Assembly: GCA_019637265.1 (NCBI GenBank)
Contig: JAHBVY010000004.1
Location: 124,001-188,000 of the forward strand
DNA from: Polyangiaceae bacterium
Lineage (GTDB): Bacteria; Myxococcota_A; Polyangia; Polyangiales; Polyangiaceae
Reading direction: 5' to 3'
DNA: 64,000 bases
A model generated the notes under the pieces. It had not been told where the DNA came from. It did not search any database and was given only the letters and a program-made list of their open reading frames with translations. This document shows positions 43,901 to 51,984 of this stretch, piece by piece. How positions within the stretch are numbered: position 1 is the first letter of the stretch; each line of letters begins with the position of its first letter. The position numbers were made by a program, and so were the translations under genes.

Positions 43901-44003
43901 CAGCCCCTGTGACTATTGGCTTGAGCTCGGTGTCCCACAGCCCGGAGAGAAACAGCGCGCACACGAGCGCGGCGCACGCAAACAGCGCGCGCTCCAGGCG
44001 CAT
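40998..44003 (-). CDS. Large envelope protein: carboxypeptidase-regulatory-like repeats with C-terminal PDZ domain
   Basis: 1001 aa from the ATG at 44003 (MRLERALFACAALVCALFLSGLW), an N-terminal signal anchor. The body holds about eight beta-sandwich repeats of the carboxypeptidase regulatory-like type, recognised by G-x-V-VDARG-x-x-V-x-G-A-x-V patterns (GRVVDTRGRPVDGASIEIV, GKVVDARGYGVAGVRVDVV, GVVVDAEGEPVAGARVAEG). The last ~80 residues (VVHVAPGSEAERAGLLAGDW, LLRVDGAAV) form a PDZ domain. Probably a periplasmic or surface scaffold; partner unknown. Divergent from a VWA lipoprotein gene. Confidence 0.88.
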   Translation of the reverse strand: MRLERALFACAALVCALFLSGLWDTELKPIVTGAVFAPQPPTPAEERDGHLTLSVVDGATCAAHDAGAPADCASAKPVAGATARLYLQLGDRFYAAGEGATGDDGVIEFTTLPRGVTWILVEAPGFARASAQRVVEGLEASPQLRRAEVVLQAAHELAVRVEDEVGEPIVDATVLVTAADWLPYGALTSSAGVVRFDRLGAPPWSVKASARGYESVTKSGVNGRVTLTLRRLGSLSVRVIDGRGAPVPGATVHLSGAALWPARQAQTDALGVTRIAGLLGGAYDLRAFKGAAVSPTRFGHQLGRGEDSEVVLTLTPGRMVTVQVIGGPEEGAPGVPGADVVLTEYGVSSFPLQGTTGADGSVTLGPIAPGPATVSARAAGFVARGGVPLPEPLEGPVRVALLRGATLAGRVVDTRGRPVDGASIEIVGTDASGMPVAETPGLIAYRDAHFAWALAGPSPLIPAGELGVMPGPIPPIPREGPMGSLGQYDAAEIAARAADYTPWVTSLSGEFTARPVTPGRVRALVRHPAYVEGLSEVVVLGPGGRAEVEVVLSAGGSLQGKVVDARGYGVAGVRVDVVARVGTLQRTTLTASDGSFAFASLPEDVELSVYRPDDFDRIAVARRLAVPEGGQAEITVTLPEARGAITLVVEGEGGQAVELAEVSVLSLDPEVPLRQTRFTDEQGELEVEDSLGLRLQLIVSAPGYAQHAQTLAAAPERVTVNLLRAVQVTGRVTAVRGRTLVSGALVVLVTGGAQQSAVTDAHGEYRLTEVTPGPARLMVSHPDYARVEQRVSVERGARADAEVELPEVDLKAPGDVSGVVVDAEGEPVAGARVAEGVAPAFLPVGTLPAGVAVTDAEGRFTLRGLPAGPLRLAAYAAEVGRGAVSVEVREGAEVSDVRIALTESAGEVEPGSTGSVAVTLGERDERGGTRVVVVHVAPGSEAERAGLLAGDWLLRVDGAAVSDMTEARARLSGPVRGDVVLEVRREGETRALRVRREQVRR

Positions 44004-44252
44004 CGCCGCCGGGGACCTGCCGCTCTCAGAGCGCCGCTTGCAGGTCGTGCCGCTGGGGGCGGGCGGTTTAGAGGCCTCCCCCCTGCCGTTCCTACCCCCT
44101 GCATCGGGCGTGGCGCGAGGTTTGCTGACGGGGGGAGCCAAGGGTAGAGTGTACGGTTGGTGGATGCCGCCCCAAGCCACGTAGCGCGCCTGTCGCGCAC
44201 CCGGCAACCACTGGCGCGTGGTGGGCGCGCTGTGCCTGCCTGGACCAAGGGC

Positions 44253-45437
44253 GTGTCGTGCGTCTCGAGCACAGGCAGGCTGCACCTAGCTCTGCTGCGA
44301 CGCGCGGCGGTCATGCCCTTACTGCTCAGCCTCGTGGCCTGCTCCTCCGAGCGGGCTCCGCCGCCGGGCACGTTACCAGAGGAGCAGGACGGGGGTTGGT
44401 TCGATGCCAAACCCCCCCCTCCTCCACCGCTGGACGCCGATGGCCTCTGCGGCAACGCGCTGATCCCCATCGTCGACGAGCGCCCGAACCTCTACTTCGT
44501 GGTGGACCACTCGGGCAGCATGAACCAGCGCGTCAGCGGGAAGACGCTGGTGAGCGCGACCCACGACGCCATCTTCGACCTGCTGAGCCAGGTGGGGCAC
44601 CACGTGCGCTACGGGGCGGCGGTGTTCCCCAACCCGAACGCCGGTGACTGCAGCGCGGGCGTCGAGGTGTTCAAGACCACGCTCGGCGATCCACCCTACC
44701 CCGGCGGCCGCCCTGGCCTCAGCCTGAGCCGCCTGATGTCGAGCTTGGAGAACGCGCCGGTGCGCGGCGGCACGCCCATCTCCCCCACGTTGGATCTGCT
44801 CGCCCCCACCCTCACCGCGCTGCCGGGGCGCACCTACGTCATCCTCGCGACCGACGGCGGCCCCAACTGCAACGCGGAGGCGACGTGCGATGGCGACGGC
44901 TGCCAGCTGAACCTGGAGGGCGCGTCCTTCGGGAACCAGCGCTGCGACCATCGCCTGAACTGCTGTGATCCGGCGCTGATCCAAGGTGCTCAGCTTAACT
45001 GCCTGGATGACGCCAAGACGCTGGCGAGCATCGCCACCCTACGCGCGTGGGGCATCGACACCTTCGTCATTGGGATGCCCGGCAGCGAGCTGTACGAGGG
45101 CACCCTCGCGCGCCTCGCCGTCGCCGGGGGCCGCCCGCTGCCCCGCGCGCCGCGCTACTACTCGGCGAGCTCCCCCGAAGCGCTCCAGGGCGCCCTGTTC
45201 GACATCGGCCTCGCGGTGGCGATCAGCTGCCGCATCACCCTCGACGAGCCGCCCAAGGACCCCGCGCTCGTCAACGTGTACTTCGACAACGCCCTGGTGC
45301 CGAGCGACGCGGACGACGGCTGGGTGTGGCGGGGAGAAGATCAGATCGAGCTGGTGGGTCCCAAGTGCCAACGGCTTCAGTCAGGTAAAGTGACTCAAGT
45401 GCAGATCGTCTCGGGTTGCCCCACTGAAGTGAAGTAG
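44253..45437 (+). CDS. VWA-domain lipoprotein, Cys-rich
   Basis: 394 aa from the GTG at 44253; the ATG at 44313 would give a signal lacking a basic n-region. RRAAVMPLLLSLVACSS has lipobox LVAC. The VWA domain begins NLYFVVDHSGSMN, with the MIDAS DxSxS motif, and continues with GGTPISPTLDLL and YVILATDGGPNC. A cysteine-rich insert (CDGDGCQLN, NCCDPA) follows. It ends VSGCPTEVK, matching the ending of the second VWA lipoprotein at 62316. Likely adhesive or metal-dependent binding at the cell surface. The last 43 bp overlap the convergent methyltransferase. Confidence 0.85.
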   Translation: MSCVSSTGRLHLALLRRAAVMPLLLSLVACSSERAPPPGTLPEEQDGGWFDAKPPPPPPLDADGLCGNALIPIVDERPNLYFVVDHSGSMNQRVSGKTLVSATHDAIFDLLSQVGHHVRYGAAVFPNPNAGDCSAGVEVFKTTLGDPPYPGGRPGLSLSRLMSSLENAPVRGGTPISPTLDLLAPTLTALPGRTYVILATDGGPNCNAEATCDGDGCQLNLEGASFGNQRCDHRLNCCDPALIQGAQLNCLDDAKTLASIATLRAWGIDTFVIGMPGSELYEGTLARLAVAGGRPLPRAPRYYSASSPEALQGALFDIGLAVAISCRITLDEPPKDPALVNVYFDNALVPSDADDGWVWRGEDQIELVGPKCQRLQSGKVTQVQIVSGCPTEVK

Positions 45438-46132
45438 GCGCCCAGGCGGTACACGGAGGCTTCCTTCAGCGTGCTGCCGTCGAGCCCGGCATCGGTGGGC
45501 GCGAGGTAGCTCGCCACGCGCTCGAGGGCGCTCAAGTCCACGTGGCCGCGTCCAGGATCCCCAATGCACACCAGCACCCCGCGCTGAGCCTGAGCCTTCA
45601 GCCAGGGGAGCAGCCGCGCGGCGAGCTCTGCCTCGTACAGCAGGTCCCCTACCAAGAGCACCTCCTCGTTCACGGGCTGGCCGATCAGGTCCTGGGCGCT
45701 GGTCGTCAGTTTTTCTGATGGTAGCTGGCTCAGCTGGCAGCCAAGCCGCACGGCGACGCTCGCCCACGGATCGATGTCCACCGCGTGCGCCGCGCGCGCG
45801 CCAGCGCGGAGCGCACACAGCGCGGCGATCCCCCCTCCCGATCCCAAGTCGAGCACGGACTTACCGCGGACCAGCTCCGGGTGATCCAAGAGCGCCCGGC
45901 CCAGCGTCTGTCCGCCGGGCCAGGCGAAGGCCCAGTACGGCTCCGGGCAGCCCCAAGCGTCGAGCTGAGCCTGCCCCGCCGTCCACATCGGGGTGTTCGG
46001 CGTCGCCAGCCGCAGCGAGATCTCGGGGCACAGCACGGGCTCGGCCACCTCCGTGAGCGCGGTGATGCGCCCAGCGATCACCTCGAGGTCGCGCGGCGCT
46101 CCGGACAGTGTCCCTGACGGCAAGGCCTCCAC
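45395..46132 (-). CDS. Class I SAM-dependent methyltransferase (ETFB-lysine/NNMT-like)
   Basis: 245 aa from the GTG at 46132, 16 bp past the MA-like peptidase stop; another GTG at 46081 is possible. PEPYWAFAWPGGQTLGRALL, VLDLGSGGGIAALCALRAGA (SAM motif I) and VDIDP (acidic ribose-binding residue) match the PrmA/ETFB-methyltransferase group. LLVGDLLYE fits the catalytic region. It is cytoplasmic, substrate probably a protein Lys or small molecule. The C-terminus reads ~14 residues past the usual YRL end into the convergent gene. Confidence 0.83.
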   Translation of the reverse strand: MEALPSGTLSGAPRDLEVIAGRITALTEVAEPVLCPEISLRLATPNTPMWTAGQAQLDAWGCPEPYWAFAWPGGQTLGRALLDHPELVRGKSVLDLGSGGGIAALCALRAGARAAHAVDIDPWASVAVRLGCQLSQLPSEKLTTSAQDLIGQPVNEEVLLVGDLLYEAELAARLLPWLKAQAQRGVLVCIGDPGRGHVDLSALERVASYLAPTDAGLDGSTLKEASVYRLGAYFTSVGQPETICT

Positions 46133-46148
46133 GTCAGCGTCTCTGACG

Positions 46149-47582
46149 TCAGTGCAGCGTGTGCCAGCTGCCCTCGTGGCGCACCTTCGGCACCCCACGC
46201 TCGCTCGGCGACCCAACCTCGGAGAGATCGAGATCCTCCAGATCCTCCAGGTCCGCCCCGCCCACTGGATCGGTGCCTACCAGCTCATGAAACGGGATCA
46301 CCTCAGTGTTCGGCACCACCAGGTGCACCCGGAGCCCGCTCGAAGCCAGCGCGCGGGCCTCCGCCTCCGCTGCCTCTTCACGCTCCCAGCGCGCCATCAC
46401 CTCGCGCTGATGTCGGCGCCGCTTCCGCCACGCCGCGCCGAGTAACACCAGGGCCCCCACCCACACGAAGCTCCCACTGAAGGCGACCGGCCAGAACGTG
46501 AAGCGCTTCTGCGCGTCGTCCTGCCACTCGTACTCGAGGCTCTTCGTGCCCTTGCCGTAGGCGTCTGTCAGCGCCTCCTCGAACGACTGGCCGCGCACCC
46601 ACTGGCCGTCCTCACCGCGCTTGTCGCGCATCCGCGCGATGAGCGAGTGGAAGCGCTCCTTGTCCTGATCGCGAAGCAGGTAGCGCACCACGTCCGCCGA
46701 CTGCGCGTAGGCGACGTCCGCCTCCGCTGGATCCGTGGGGAAACCATCAGTCAGCTTGGCTAACGGCATCAAGCGACCCGCCACGGTGGCCGTCCACAGC
46801 GTCTGCAGGCGCGTGAGCGAGCTCTCACCGGAGATGTGCACGGCGAAGCCCTCATTGAACCAGGTGGGCACTCGCCCGGAGGCGTCGTACATCGCCACGT
46901 GCGCCAGCTCGTGACGAAACACCTCCTCCAGCGAGTGCGCCGCGCCCGGCGACACCGGGTCGATGGTGAGCAGCACCAGACCAATCTGCGAGTAGGCGAC
47001 GCCCGAGGCGTAGCTCGGCGGCGGGTACCCTTGCGGCGCGAACGAAGCCATCTCCCCGGGCGTGCGCGCCACGATCACCCAGACGCGCGGCCCGATGGAT
47101 TCCTCCTCCAGCACGGGCTGCCCCAAGGTATCCCTCAACACCTCACGGAAACGATCCGCCTCGGCGATCAGCGGCTGCACCTTGGCGCGCATCGCGAGCG
47201 GGTAGGCGATGGTGAACCAGCCACCCGGGTAGCTGGTGAAGCCTGGCGGCACCTTGCGCGTGGCGTTGCGCATCGCCACGCGCTGCTCGGCGAGCTCCCG
47301 GACCGTGCGCCCCGGCTCATCCACGTGGATGGGGGTGGGTGACGCCTGCGCGACCCCCGACCCCACGAGCGCGGGCGCCGCGGTGAAGAGCCCCCAAGCG
47401 GTGACCCACGTCAGCAAGAACAGCGCGAGCCGCGCGAAGAAGCGCGTAGTTCGGGAGCGGCTACGCGGCTTGGGTGCAGGCGCGAACGACCGCGCGGCCC
47501 GGGAGCGGCCACCTGAGGCGATGGGGTGTGAGGGACGAGCCACGGGCGCTGCTTCGACGGGACCACTCCACCAGAGCGCCAT
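46149..47582 (-). CDS. Peptidase MA-like zinc metalloprotease, membrane-anchored
   Basis: 477 aa. A basic n-region and FFARLALFLLTWVTAWGLF (~48-67) give an uncleaved or signal anchor. The zinc site is H224-ELAH228, with WFNEGFAVH supplying the third ligand Glu244, the gluzincin pattern of the peptidase MA family. A second membrane helix near 365-385 (FWPVAFSGSFVWVGALVLLG) is followed by a basic and then acidic cytoplasmic tail. The protease domain thus sits in the periplasm. Cotranscribed with the methyltransferase 16 bp downstream. Confidence 0.85.
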   Translation of the reverse strand: MALWWSGPVEAAPVARPSHPIASGGRSRAARSFAPAPKPRSRSRTTRFFARLALFLLTWVTAWGLFTAAPALVGSGVAQASPTPIHVDEPGRTVRELAEQRVAMRNATRKVPPGFTSYPGGWFTIAYPLAMRAKVQPLIAEADRFREVLRDTLGQPVLEEESIGPRVWVIVARTPGEMASFAPQGYPPPSYASGVAYSQIGLVLLTIDPVSPGAAHSLEEVFRHELAHVAMYDASGRVPTWFNEGFAVHISGESSLTRLQTLWTATVAGRLMPLAKLTDGFPTDPAEADVAYAQSADVVRYLLRDQDKERFHSLIARMRDKRGEDGQWVRGQSFEEALTDAYGKGTKSLEYEWQDDAQKRFTFWPVAFSGSFVWVGALVLLGAAWRKRRRHQREVMARWEREEAAEAEARALASSGLRVHLVVPNTEVIPFHELVGTDPVGGADLEDLEDLDLSEVGSPSERGVPKVRHEGSWHTLH

Positions 47583-47678
47583 CGCGCTCCGACGAACGAC
47601 TCAAGTTAAGGACGACTCTCGGAGTCGTCAACGCGACGCGGGCTCCGCGACCGCGGATCAGGTGTTCAGGGGAGGGCA

Positions 47679-47697
47679 GGGGGTTTGGCAAGGCACC
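47679..47697 (+). repeat. C/A-rich motif, G-rich on this strand
   Basis: AGGGGGTTTGGCAAGGCAC, the GCCTTGCCAAACCCCC subtype also at 8804 and 19272, between the MA-like peptidase start and the next minus-strand gene. Confidence 0.55.
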
Positions 47698-47757
47698 TCA
47701 GAGCCGAACCCAGCCAGCTCGATACTCAGGTGGCGGCGCGCTGACGCGAGGCAGCGC

Positions 47758-48564
47758 TCACCACACCCAAACCCAGCCCAGGCTGACCGGCGCCTGCGCC
47801 TGCAGTTGCTGAAGCACCGCGTCAGAGCGCGACAAGGCCCCGCTCGCCACCACCAGCAGGAGCACGACGCCGAGGCCCAGCTTCGGCAGGAGCCCGCGCG
47901 GCGCGGGCCAGCCCCGGGCGGCGAGCACGGTAGCCACTCCGACCAGGAGCAAGGCGTCGATCACGCCCGCCGAGAGCAGCGGCAGCGCCGCCAGCAACGT
48001 GCCGAGGCCACCTACCACCGCCAGCGCGATCAAGGCGAAGCGCGCCGGGCGCTGGGCCTTCGCGCTCCCCTGGGGCCCGGCGTGGGCGGCGAGCCGCCCC
48101 ACCAACGCGAGGCAACCGACGATGACGAGCGCGGCGACGAGCGCGAAGGTGGCCGCGCCCAGCGGCCGGTGATGCGTCGCCGACTTGAGCACCCGCAGCA
48201 CCACGCTGAGCAGCGGCGCGGCCAGCAGCGCGCTGACGCTGAGCGTCACCAGCTGAATCCGCGCGGAAACATCTTGCCCCCTCACGCCCTGACCCAGCGC
48301 CCAGCTGAGCGGCAAGAGCACCAGCGCGCTGCCCCCCGCCAAGACGAGCCACGCGAGCGGCATGCCCACCTCAGGTGAAGCGGCGCGCAGCGCCCCCGGC
48401 ACCGCGCCGACGAGCGCCGCGATGCAAGCGATGCACGCCGCCGCGCCGAGCTCCGAAACCAGGGAGGCGCCCGGCGCCGAGACGCCAGACGCAGAGGCAC
48501 CGGGCGCAGACGATGAGCCGCTGGATGAAGAACCGCTAGGCGCTGGAGGAGTGAAGTCAGCCAT
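47758..48564 (-). CDS. Polytopic membrane protein, unknown
   Basis: 268 aa. A Ser/Ala/Gly-rich N-terminus (~35 residues) precedes about seven hydrophobic segments, among them AACIACIAALVGAVPGAL, LAWLVLAGGSALVLLPLSWA, ATFALVAALVIVGCLALVG and GLGVVLLLVVASGAL. It ends SLGWVWVW. No family was recognised. The ATG lies inside a GTCAG-motif copy (48556-48576). It could share a promoter region with nothing identifiable upstream. Confidence 0.72.
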   Translation of the reverse strand: MADFTPPAPSGSSSSGSSSAPGASASGVSAPGASLVSELGAAACIACIAALVGAVPGALRAASPEVGMPLAWLVLAGGSALVLLPLSWALGQGVRGQDVSARIQLVTLSVSALLAAPLLSVVLRVLKSATHHRPLGAATFALVAALVIVGCLALVGRLAAHAGPQGSAKAQRPARFALIALAVVGGLGTLLAALPLLSAGVIDALLLVGVATVLAARGWPAPRGLLPKLGLGVVLLLVVASGALSRSDAVLQQLQAQAPVSLGWVWVW

Positions 48565-48702
48565 ACTGTCTGATACGGTGGGTGGCGTGGGGTGATGGAG
48601 GTGCGGCGCGGAGACGATGCGGTCAGCTACGCTGTCTGGTGCGCGAGGGCTTCATGTGAGACTCGGCGCGGAGACGATGCGGTCAGATGTACTGTCTGAT
48701 AG
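48556..48702. repeat. Three GTCAG-motif copies with 60-bp direct repeat
   Basis: GTCAGCCATACTGTCTGATA (48556), GTCAGCTACGCTGTCTGG (48622) and GTCAGATGTACTGTCTGATA (48682). The last two sit in a direct repeat that begins GGCGCGGAGACGATGC at 48605 and 48665. Confidence 0.75.
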
Positions 48703-49135
48703 GGTGACGCGGGGTACTTGGATGGGTGAGGCGCTGAGGTCGTAGCCTAAGCCACGGAGGGCGTGGAGCGCCAAGCAGCGACGAACGGTGGGCTCGCAGG
48801 GGCTGAAGGCGTCACGCAGTGAGGGCGCCCCGGCTCTTCGACGCTCCGGAGACCACTCGACGCTGTTCAGGGCCGCGCAGAGACGCTCATGAGGACGACG
48901 ACCGTGACCACGGCGACGCCCGACACATGAACCCCACCTTATGGTGACCGACGTCATGCACCAAGAGGGAGTCGAACCCCCAAACAAACGAGCAGCGTGC
49001 GAGGCTGTTTTACGTGGGAATGACCGCTTCGATGCGGCGCTTCTCGCGGCACGAGGGCGGCCACGGGACCTACACCGCACGAGGGTAGCCACAGGGGGCT
49101 ACCCCTACCTTGCAGCGAACCGCGCAAACCGCGCG
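48565..49135. other. 570-bp intergenic region with repeats and a tRNA-like fragment
   Basis: Holds GTCAG-motif copies at 48622 and 48682 inside a 60-bp-spaced direct repeat (GGCGCGGAGACGATGCGGTCAG at 48605 and 48665 in full), palindromic repeats at 49053 and 49081, and a minus-strand T-arm-like fragment at about 48960-48990. A minus-strand frame (from an ATG at 48957, ending 48652) reads LCAALNSVEWSPERRRAGAP and could be a decayed gene. No convincing intact gene seen. Confidence 0.5.
49053..49108 (+). repeat. Two diverged GTAGGGGC-family repeats
   Basis: GAGGGCGGCCACGGGACCTAC (49053-49073) without the full second arm, then GAGGGTAGCCACAGGGGGCT followed by ACCCCTAC (49081-49108). Near the 3' end of the minus-strand HEAT gene. 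Confidence 0.65.
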
Positions 49136-51694
49136 CTACGGGCAGCCGCGGGGGGCTTTGAGGGCGCTCTCGGCGGCGCGGCGGGCGGGGGGTGGCACGC
49201 CTTCGTCGAAGAAGGGGCGGAGGCGTGAGCGCAGGTCTCGGGGGCCGAGGCGCGTGAGGCCGAGCAGCGCTGAGCTCGCGACGCCGCGCAGCTCGGGATC
49301 CGCGTGGGGGTTGGCGAGGCGCACGGCGTAGCGGGTGAGGATGCCGGCGCTGCCTGCGGCGCACATCCTGCCGAGCGCCATCGCGGAGGCAGCGCGCACG
49401 TCGGGGCGCTCGTCGGGATCGTCCAGGCGCGCCTCCAAGAGCTTGGCGTAGCGCTGCGCGCCGCGAGCGCCGAGCCCCAGCACCGCCTTGCGCCGAACGT
49501 GAGATGAGCTGTCTTGTAGCGCCTCCGCGAGCGCGGCGTCGACTCGTGGTGAGCGCGGGAGCTCCGTCAGGCTGTCTGCCGCTGTGGTGCGCACCAGGGG
49601 CCAGCGGTCCTTTTGGAGGCGCTCGATGAGCTTCGCTTCGGCGAAACCTGCCTCGGCGCTGCCCAGCGCACCGGCCGCCGCCTCACGGACGCGCACCTCA
49701 GGGTCGCTGAGCGCCGTGAGCAGGACGCCCTGAAAGGCCTTGGGATGCGTCACCGAGCGCGCGGCGTGGGCGCGCAAGTGGTGGCTCGTGTCCTCCGAGA
49801 TGAAGCGCGCGAGCACGCGCCGTGCATCAGGCGAGCTGACTTGCAGCGCGGCGAGCGGCTCCACGAGTAAATAACGCTGACGAAAGCTCGCCTCGGGGGT
49901 CGCCAGGGCGAGCACCTGGGTGGTCACCTCGCGCCGCGCCGAGCTGCTGCCCGCGAACGCGCGGATCAGCTCCACGCGCGCCGCAGCGCTGAGCTGCTCT
50001 GAGCCGAGCACCGCGCGCACTCGCGGCGCAGCCACGGGCGCCTGCGCGGCGCGGGTGAGCGCCTCGCGCAGCTCACGGCGACGCGCGGCGTTCTTCAGGG
50101 TCTGTTTGGGTGACTGCTTGGCTTGGCGCTCAATTTGGCGCTCGTGGCGCTGGGTCAGCTCTGCTGACCTCTTGCTTGGCGCCTGTGTACCTGGCGCCTT
50201 CACACTTGACCCCTGCGCGGCGTCGGCCTCCGCTGCGTCGGCCGCCCGCGCGAGCCGCGTCGCCAGCACGTCGACCGCCTCCGCCGGAGCCACGCTCGCC
50301 AACGCCAGCGCCGCGCGTCCATGGGACGCATCGCTCGTGTCGAGCGCCGCCGTGAGGTGGGGCGCCGCTAGCGCGCCGCAGCGACCGATGCGGCGCTCCG
50401 CGTGGATACGATGCGCCTCCACGTCCGAGAGCAGCGCCTTCACGTACACCGCCGCGGAGCGCTCACAAGGCGCGTGATCCATCACGTCCAACGCCAGGCG
50501 CTTGCCCTGCTCGTCGAGCCGTTCATAGCCCGCCGCCACCGCCGCTTCGCCGCGCTCCCCAAGCCCGCGGAGGATCGCGGACGCCGCCTGCGCGCGCTCA
50601 CCTCCGCCCGCCATCGCCCCTACCAACCCCTCCAGGTTCGAGAGGTCGAAGTCGCTCTCGGCCCGCAGCTCGCTGAGCGTCACCTCCGCCTTGGGGCTCT
50701 GGGTGTAGGCGTCGTCGAGCACCAGCGCCACGCAGTCGCTGGCCACCTGTCGCGGCAACGCCACGCGGTAGCGGCGCCCAGGGAAGCGCCAGGCGTCTTC
50801 AGGCATATCCACGCGGAATAGTGCGCCCTGGAGCGCGAGCCAGAAGCGGCGCGGCGCGGCGCCGTTCGGGACGTCCTGGGTCGGCGGACGCACGGTGAGC
50901 TCGAAGGCGGAGAGCGGGACCTCGGGCGGCGCGAGCATCAGCACGAACTCCCCGCGCCCTTCGCCGCCGCGCCCCTCCGCCCAGCTGGTCTCCAGGTCAC
51001 CGTCGGTGAGCGCCGCGGGGTTGCGGGCGGCGCTGCTCGCCGCCGTCGCGCGCAAGAGCGGCAGCCCCGCGGGGGCGTCGTCTGCCAGCACCGTGACCTC
51101 GGCCATGGCCGCTGCGTCGCGCTCCTCCACGCTGAGCCGCTGCACCTTCGCCGGGCGCAGCTCGAGCTCCTTGGGGCTGAGCACCGTGGGGCTCATCACC
51201 GCCGGGCGCCCACACAGCGACATGTTCTCGAGCGCCTCGCCCACCACCACGCGCCGCGAACCGTCCGGCAGCGCCGAAGAGACTTGAATCACCGGACCTC
51301 GCCGCTCCCCTTCGGGCCCCGTCAGGTACCCTGTCTCTCCCGCGAACAGCGCCTTGGGCGTCGTTGCACTGGCCACCACCAGCGCCTCCCAAGCGCGCCC
51401 CGACTCCTCACGCGGCACCCACACGTGCACCGCGTGCCGCTTGCCGCCGAGCGGCACCAAGGTGAGCCGCGCACTGCTGCGCCGCGCCCGAAGCTCGAGC
51501 GGCAGCCCCAACGCGCGTGCCCCAGCGACGCTGCAGGTCGCCGCGCGGCACAGCGCGCCACGCAGCTCCCCCTCCTCATCGAACCCCACCGCGAGCCGCG
51601 CGCCCCCCGGCTGCGCCGGCGTCACCGCCGGGTTACCCCAAGCAACGCTCGAGAACAGCGCCACCGCGCACACAACCGAAGCTCGCCAACGCAC
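49136..51694 (-). CDS. Secreted discoidin-like plus HEAT-repeat protein
   Basis: 852 aa with GTG start. MRWRASVVCAVALFSSVAWG is a signal peptide. Residues ~205-345 contain an F5/8 type C (discoidin)-like domain (SSAARNPAALTDGDLETSWA, then a beta-sandwich). Residues ~365-852 are alpha-helical HEAT-type repeats, clear near the end (VRVREAAAGALGSAEAGFAE, SHVRRKAVLGLGARGAQRYA, RPDVRAASAMALGRMCAAGS). A charged Lys/Arg/Gln-rich stretch (~505-545) lies between. A periplasmic or outer-membrane carbohydrate-binding scaffold is plausible; no enzyme motif was seen. Confidence 0.83.
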   Translation of the reverse strand: MRWRASVVCAVALFSSVAWGNPAVTPAQPGGARLAVGFDEEGELRGALCRAATCSVAGARALGLPLELRARRSSARLTLVPLGGKRHAVHVWVPREESGRAWEALVVASATTPKALFAGETGYLTGPEGERRGPVIQVSSALPDGSRRVVVGEALENMSLCGRPAVMSPTVLSPKELELRPAKVQRLSVEERDAAAMAEVTVLADDAPAGLPLLRATAASSAARNPAALTDGDLETSWAEGRGGEGRGEFVLMLAPPEVPLSAFELTVRPPTQDVPNGAAPRRFWLALQGALFRVDMPEDAWRFPGRRYRVALPRQVASDCVALVLDDAYTQSPKAEVTLSELRAESDFDLSNLEGLVGAMAGGGERAQAASAILRGLGERGEAAVAAGYERLDEQGKRLALDVMDHAPCERSAAVYVKALLSDVEAHRIHAERRIGRCGALAAPHLTAALDTSDASHGRAALALASVAPAEAVDVLATRLARAADAAEADAAQGSSVKAPGTQAPSKRSAELTQRHERQIERQAKQSPKQTLKNAARRRELREALTRAAQAPVAAPRVRAVLGSEQLSAAARVELIRAFAGSSSARREVTTQVLALATPEASFRQRYLLVEPLAALQVSSPDARRVLARFISEDTSHHLRAHAARSVTHPKAFQGVLLTALSDPEVRVREAAAGALGSAEAGFAEAKLIERLQKDRWPLVRTTAADSLTELPRSPRVDAALAEALQDSSSHVRRKAVLGLGARGAQRYAKLLEARLDDPDERPDVRAASAMALGRMCAAGSAGILTRYAVRLANPHADPELRGVASSALLGLTRLGPRDLRSRLRPFFDEGVPPPARRAAESALKAPRGCP

Positions 51695-51984
51695 CCAAGT
51701 GCCGTAGCCAGCTCAGGCGGCAGGGACAAGTCGGATCGACGGCGGGGCGTTGGTTGGGTGGGGCGTCGCGCCTGACGCCGTGGGCGAATGGGCCGGGCGC
51801 TGGAGGTGAGGACCTGCAAGCCAACCCGTCACCGCGCAAGACGCGTCGGGGCCAGAGTCGGGGCCAGAGTTTGAACGGAGTTGCTGACGTCGTTGAGACC
51901 CGAATTCCCTCGGCCCTCGGGCGAGCGCCCCATCCAACTTCGACCAACCGCCAATTGTCACTTCGGCACGACCACCGGCTCGCC
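51695..51984. other. Intergenic region with two 12-bp tandem repeats
   Basis: 290 bp. Two tandem units of CGGGGCCAGAGT lie at 51847-51870. The same unit type occurs four times at 54145-54192, downstream of the paralogous gene. Nothing else recognised. Confidence 0.6.

Noticed and set aside
48937..49000. Complete tRNA gene
   Set aside because: Only a T-arm-like segment is found on the minus strand. No cloverleaf with acceptor, D and anticodon stems could be folded from the bases upstream.
48652..49092. 146-codon minus-strand frame in the 48.6-49.1 kb gap
   Set aside because: It reads through repeats and the T-arm-like fragment, is Arg/Ser-rich and has no clear ribosome site. Only part (LCAALNSVEWSPERRR) looks coding, so a decayed gene is possible but not callable.
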